Below are positions 5,603 to 5,992 of a DNA stretch of 5,992 nucleotides, piece by piece; the first letter of the stretch is position 1; every line of letters starts with the position of its first letter. The DNA comes from Gammaproteobacteria bacterium (GTDB lineage: Bacteria; Pseudomonadota; Gammaproteobacteria; Eutrophobiales; Eutrophobiaceae), in assembly GCA_012270695.1 (NCBI GenBank), contig JAAXHV010000077.1:1-5992 (forward strand), in the 5' to 3' direction. A program made the translations under genes and the position numbers. The notes below the pieces were generated by a model, which ran no database searches, was not told the DNA's origin, and saw only the letters and a program-made list of their open reading frames with translations.

Positions 5603-5917
5603 TTACCTCTTGATCTGCTTTAGCCTGTCTTTGGCGAGAGCTATGTCTTGTAAGGATGTACGTTGAGTCTTTTTACGGAATGCATGAAGGACGTAGATAG
5701 ACTCACTGAATTTGGCAATATAAATAACCCGGTATTGTCCTTCATACTGGACACGGATTTCATTCACACCTTGTCCGATACTGCTCATAGGCTTCGAATC
5801 AGCAGGATTATAACCCAGTTGTACGCTCATTAGTTTAGAACCAACTATTTTCCTGACCTTATCCGGGAAGGCTTTTACATCTTCCCTGGACGTACCTAAC
5901 TATGTAATCCGTTTTAA
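5603..5917 (-). pseudogene. higB: HigB-like (RelE/Gp49 family) toxin broken by an amber codon and loss of start
   Basis: The remaining open frame (ATG at 5830 to 5603, 75 residues) has the C-terminal two thirds of a phage-Gp49/HigB-type toxin, an mRNA interferase: SKPMSSIGQGVNEIRVQYEGQYRVIYIAKF, then YVLHAFRKKTQRT. Family members have about 100-115 residues. Upstream in the same frame (5831-5899) 23 codons encode LGTSREDVKAFPDKVRKIVGSKL, which matches the missing N terminus. This is preceded by TAG at 5900-5902, where the family usually has Trp (WLGTS). Just before it are codons for KRIT and a TTA where a start would be expected. TGG-to-TAG plus start loss would inactivate the toxin. The internal ATG lacks a ribosome site and would omit the first helix. 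The gene is directly followed by intact higA. Confidence 0.8.
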
Positions 5918-5931
5918 ATTCGTTATACTGA

Positions 5932-5961
5932 ATTATAGAAAATCATCTATAAAATCGTCAA
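5932..5961 (-). promoter_or_regulatory. Strong predicted promoter of higBA
   Basis: On the minus strand TTGACG (5956-5961, 5 of 6 consensus) and a perfect TATAAT (5932-5937) are 18 bp apart. Transcription would begin around 5925, a few bases before the position where the ancestral higB start should be (about 5915-5917). The leader would then be very short, so the original message may have been nearly leaderless. This promoter should still drive higA. Confidence 0.65.
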
Positions 5962-5992
5962 CGAAATGTTTATCCTGTGTATCATTGCTTGA

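Noticed and set aside
3120..5917. Integron cassette array
   Set aside because: Several toxin-antitoxin modules in one direction suggested it, but I see no repeated attC-like sites between genes and no integrase; a single GTTAGGT match near 5894-5900 lies inside the higB remnant.

Overview
The window looks like chromosomal accessory DNA of a proteobacterium, probably gamma- or betaproteobacterial. This is a tentative reading from the style of the short-chain dehydrogenase, a GGGGTCAGAGTAA palindrome of a type I recall as dispersed in such genomes, and the density of type II toxin-antitoxin genes. No rRNA, tRNA, CRISPR array, transposase or integrase gene is visible.

The left half (about 76-3073) lies on the plus strand. 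It holds a short-chain dehydrogenase/reductase with a TTG start and an apparent Asn-to-His change in the catalytic tetrad. A perfect 13-bp inverted repeat in the intergenic leader follows. Next is a glutamine-synthetase-superfamily enzyme (493 aa from the ATG at 1050), which keeps the metal and ATP ligands but shows no adenylylation motif. A small predicted lipoprotein of unknown function (145 aa from the ATG at 2636) comes last.

The right half (about 3120-5992) lies entirely on the minus strand and reads as a small defence or stability island with three type II toxin-antitoxin modules. In transcription order from the right edge these are: (i) a higBA-type module with a strong promoter, in which the toxin is broken by an amber codon and has no recognisable start while the antitoxin is intact; (ii) a phd-parE module with a near-consensus promoter and AT-rich palindromic operators, whose toxin gene overlaps a downstream antibiotic-biosynthesis-monooxygenase-like gene; (iii) a hicBA module in the same reading frame, where antitoxin and toxin are separated only by TAG and one sense codon. 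hicA is followed after 15 nt by the 5' part of an unknown-function gene (perhaps DUF6037-like) that loses its family resemblance and runs into the convergent lipoprotein gene. Four of the intact genes in this cluster (hicA, parE, phd, higA) begin with GTG.

About 400 bp between the phd promoter and higA (4917-5310) holds no intact gene, only high-GC, protein-like fragments in two minus frames that may be a decayed gene. An 11-bp direct repeat places the same sequence over the -35 boxes of the phd and hig promoters. Decayed toxin, gene fragments and overlaps are consistent with an island built by successive insertion and decay. I did not find a clearly new multi-gene system. The best leads are the same-frame hicB-TAG-hicA arrangement, the orphaned higA antitoxin, and the phd-parE-monooxygenase overlap.
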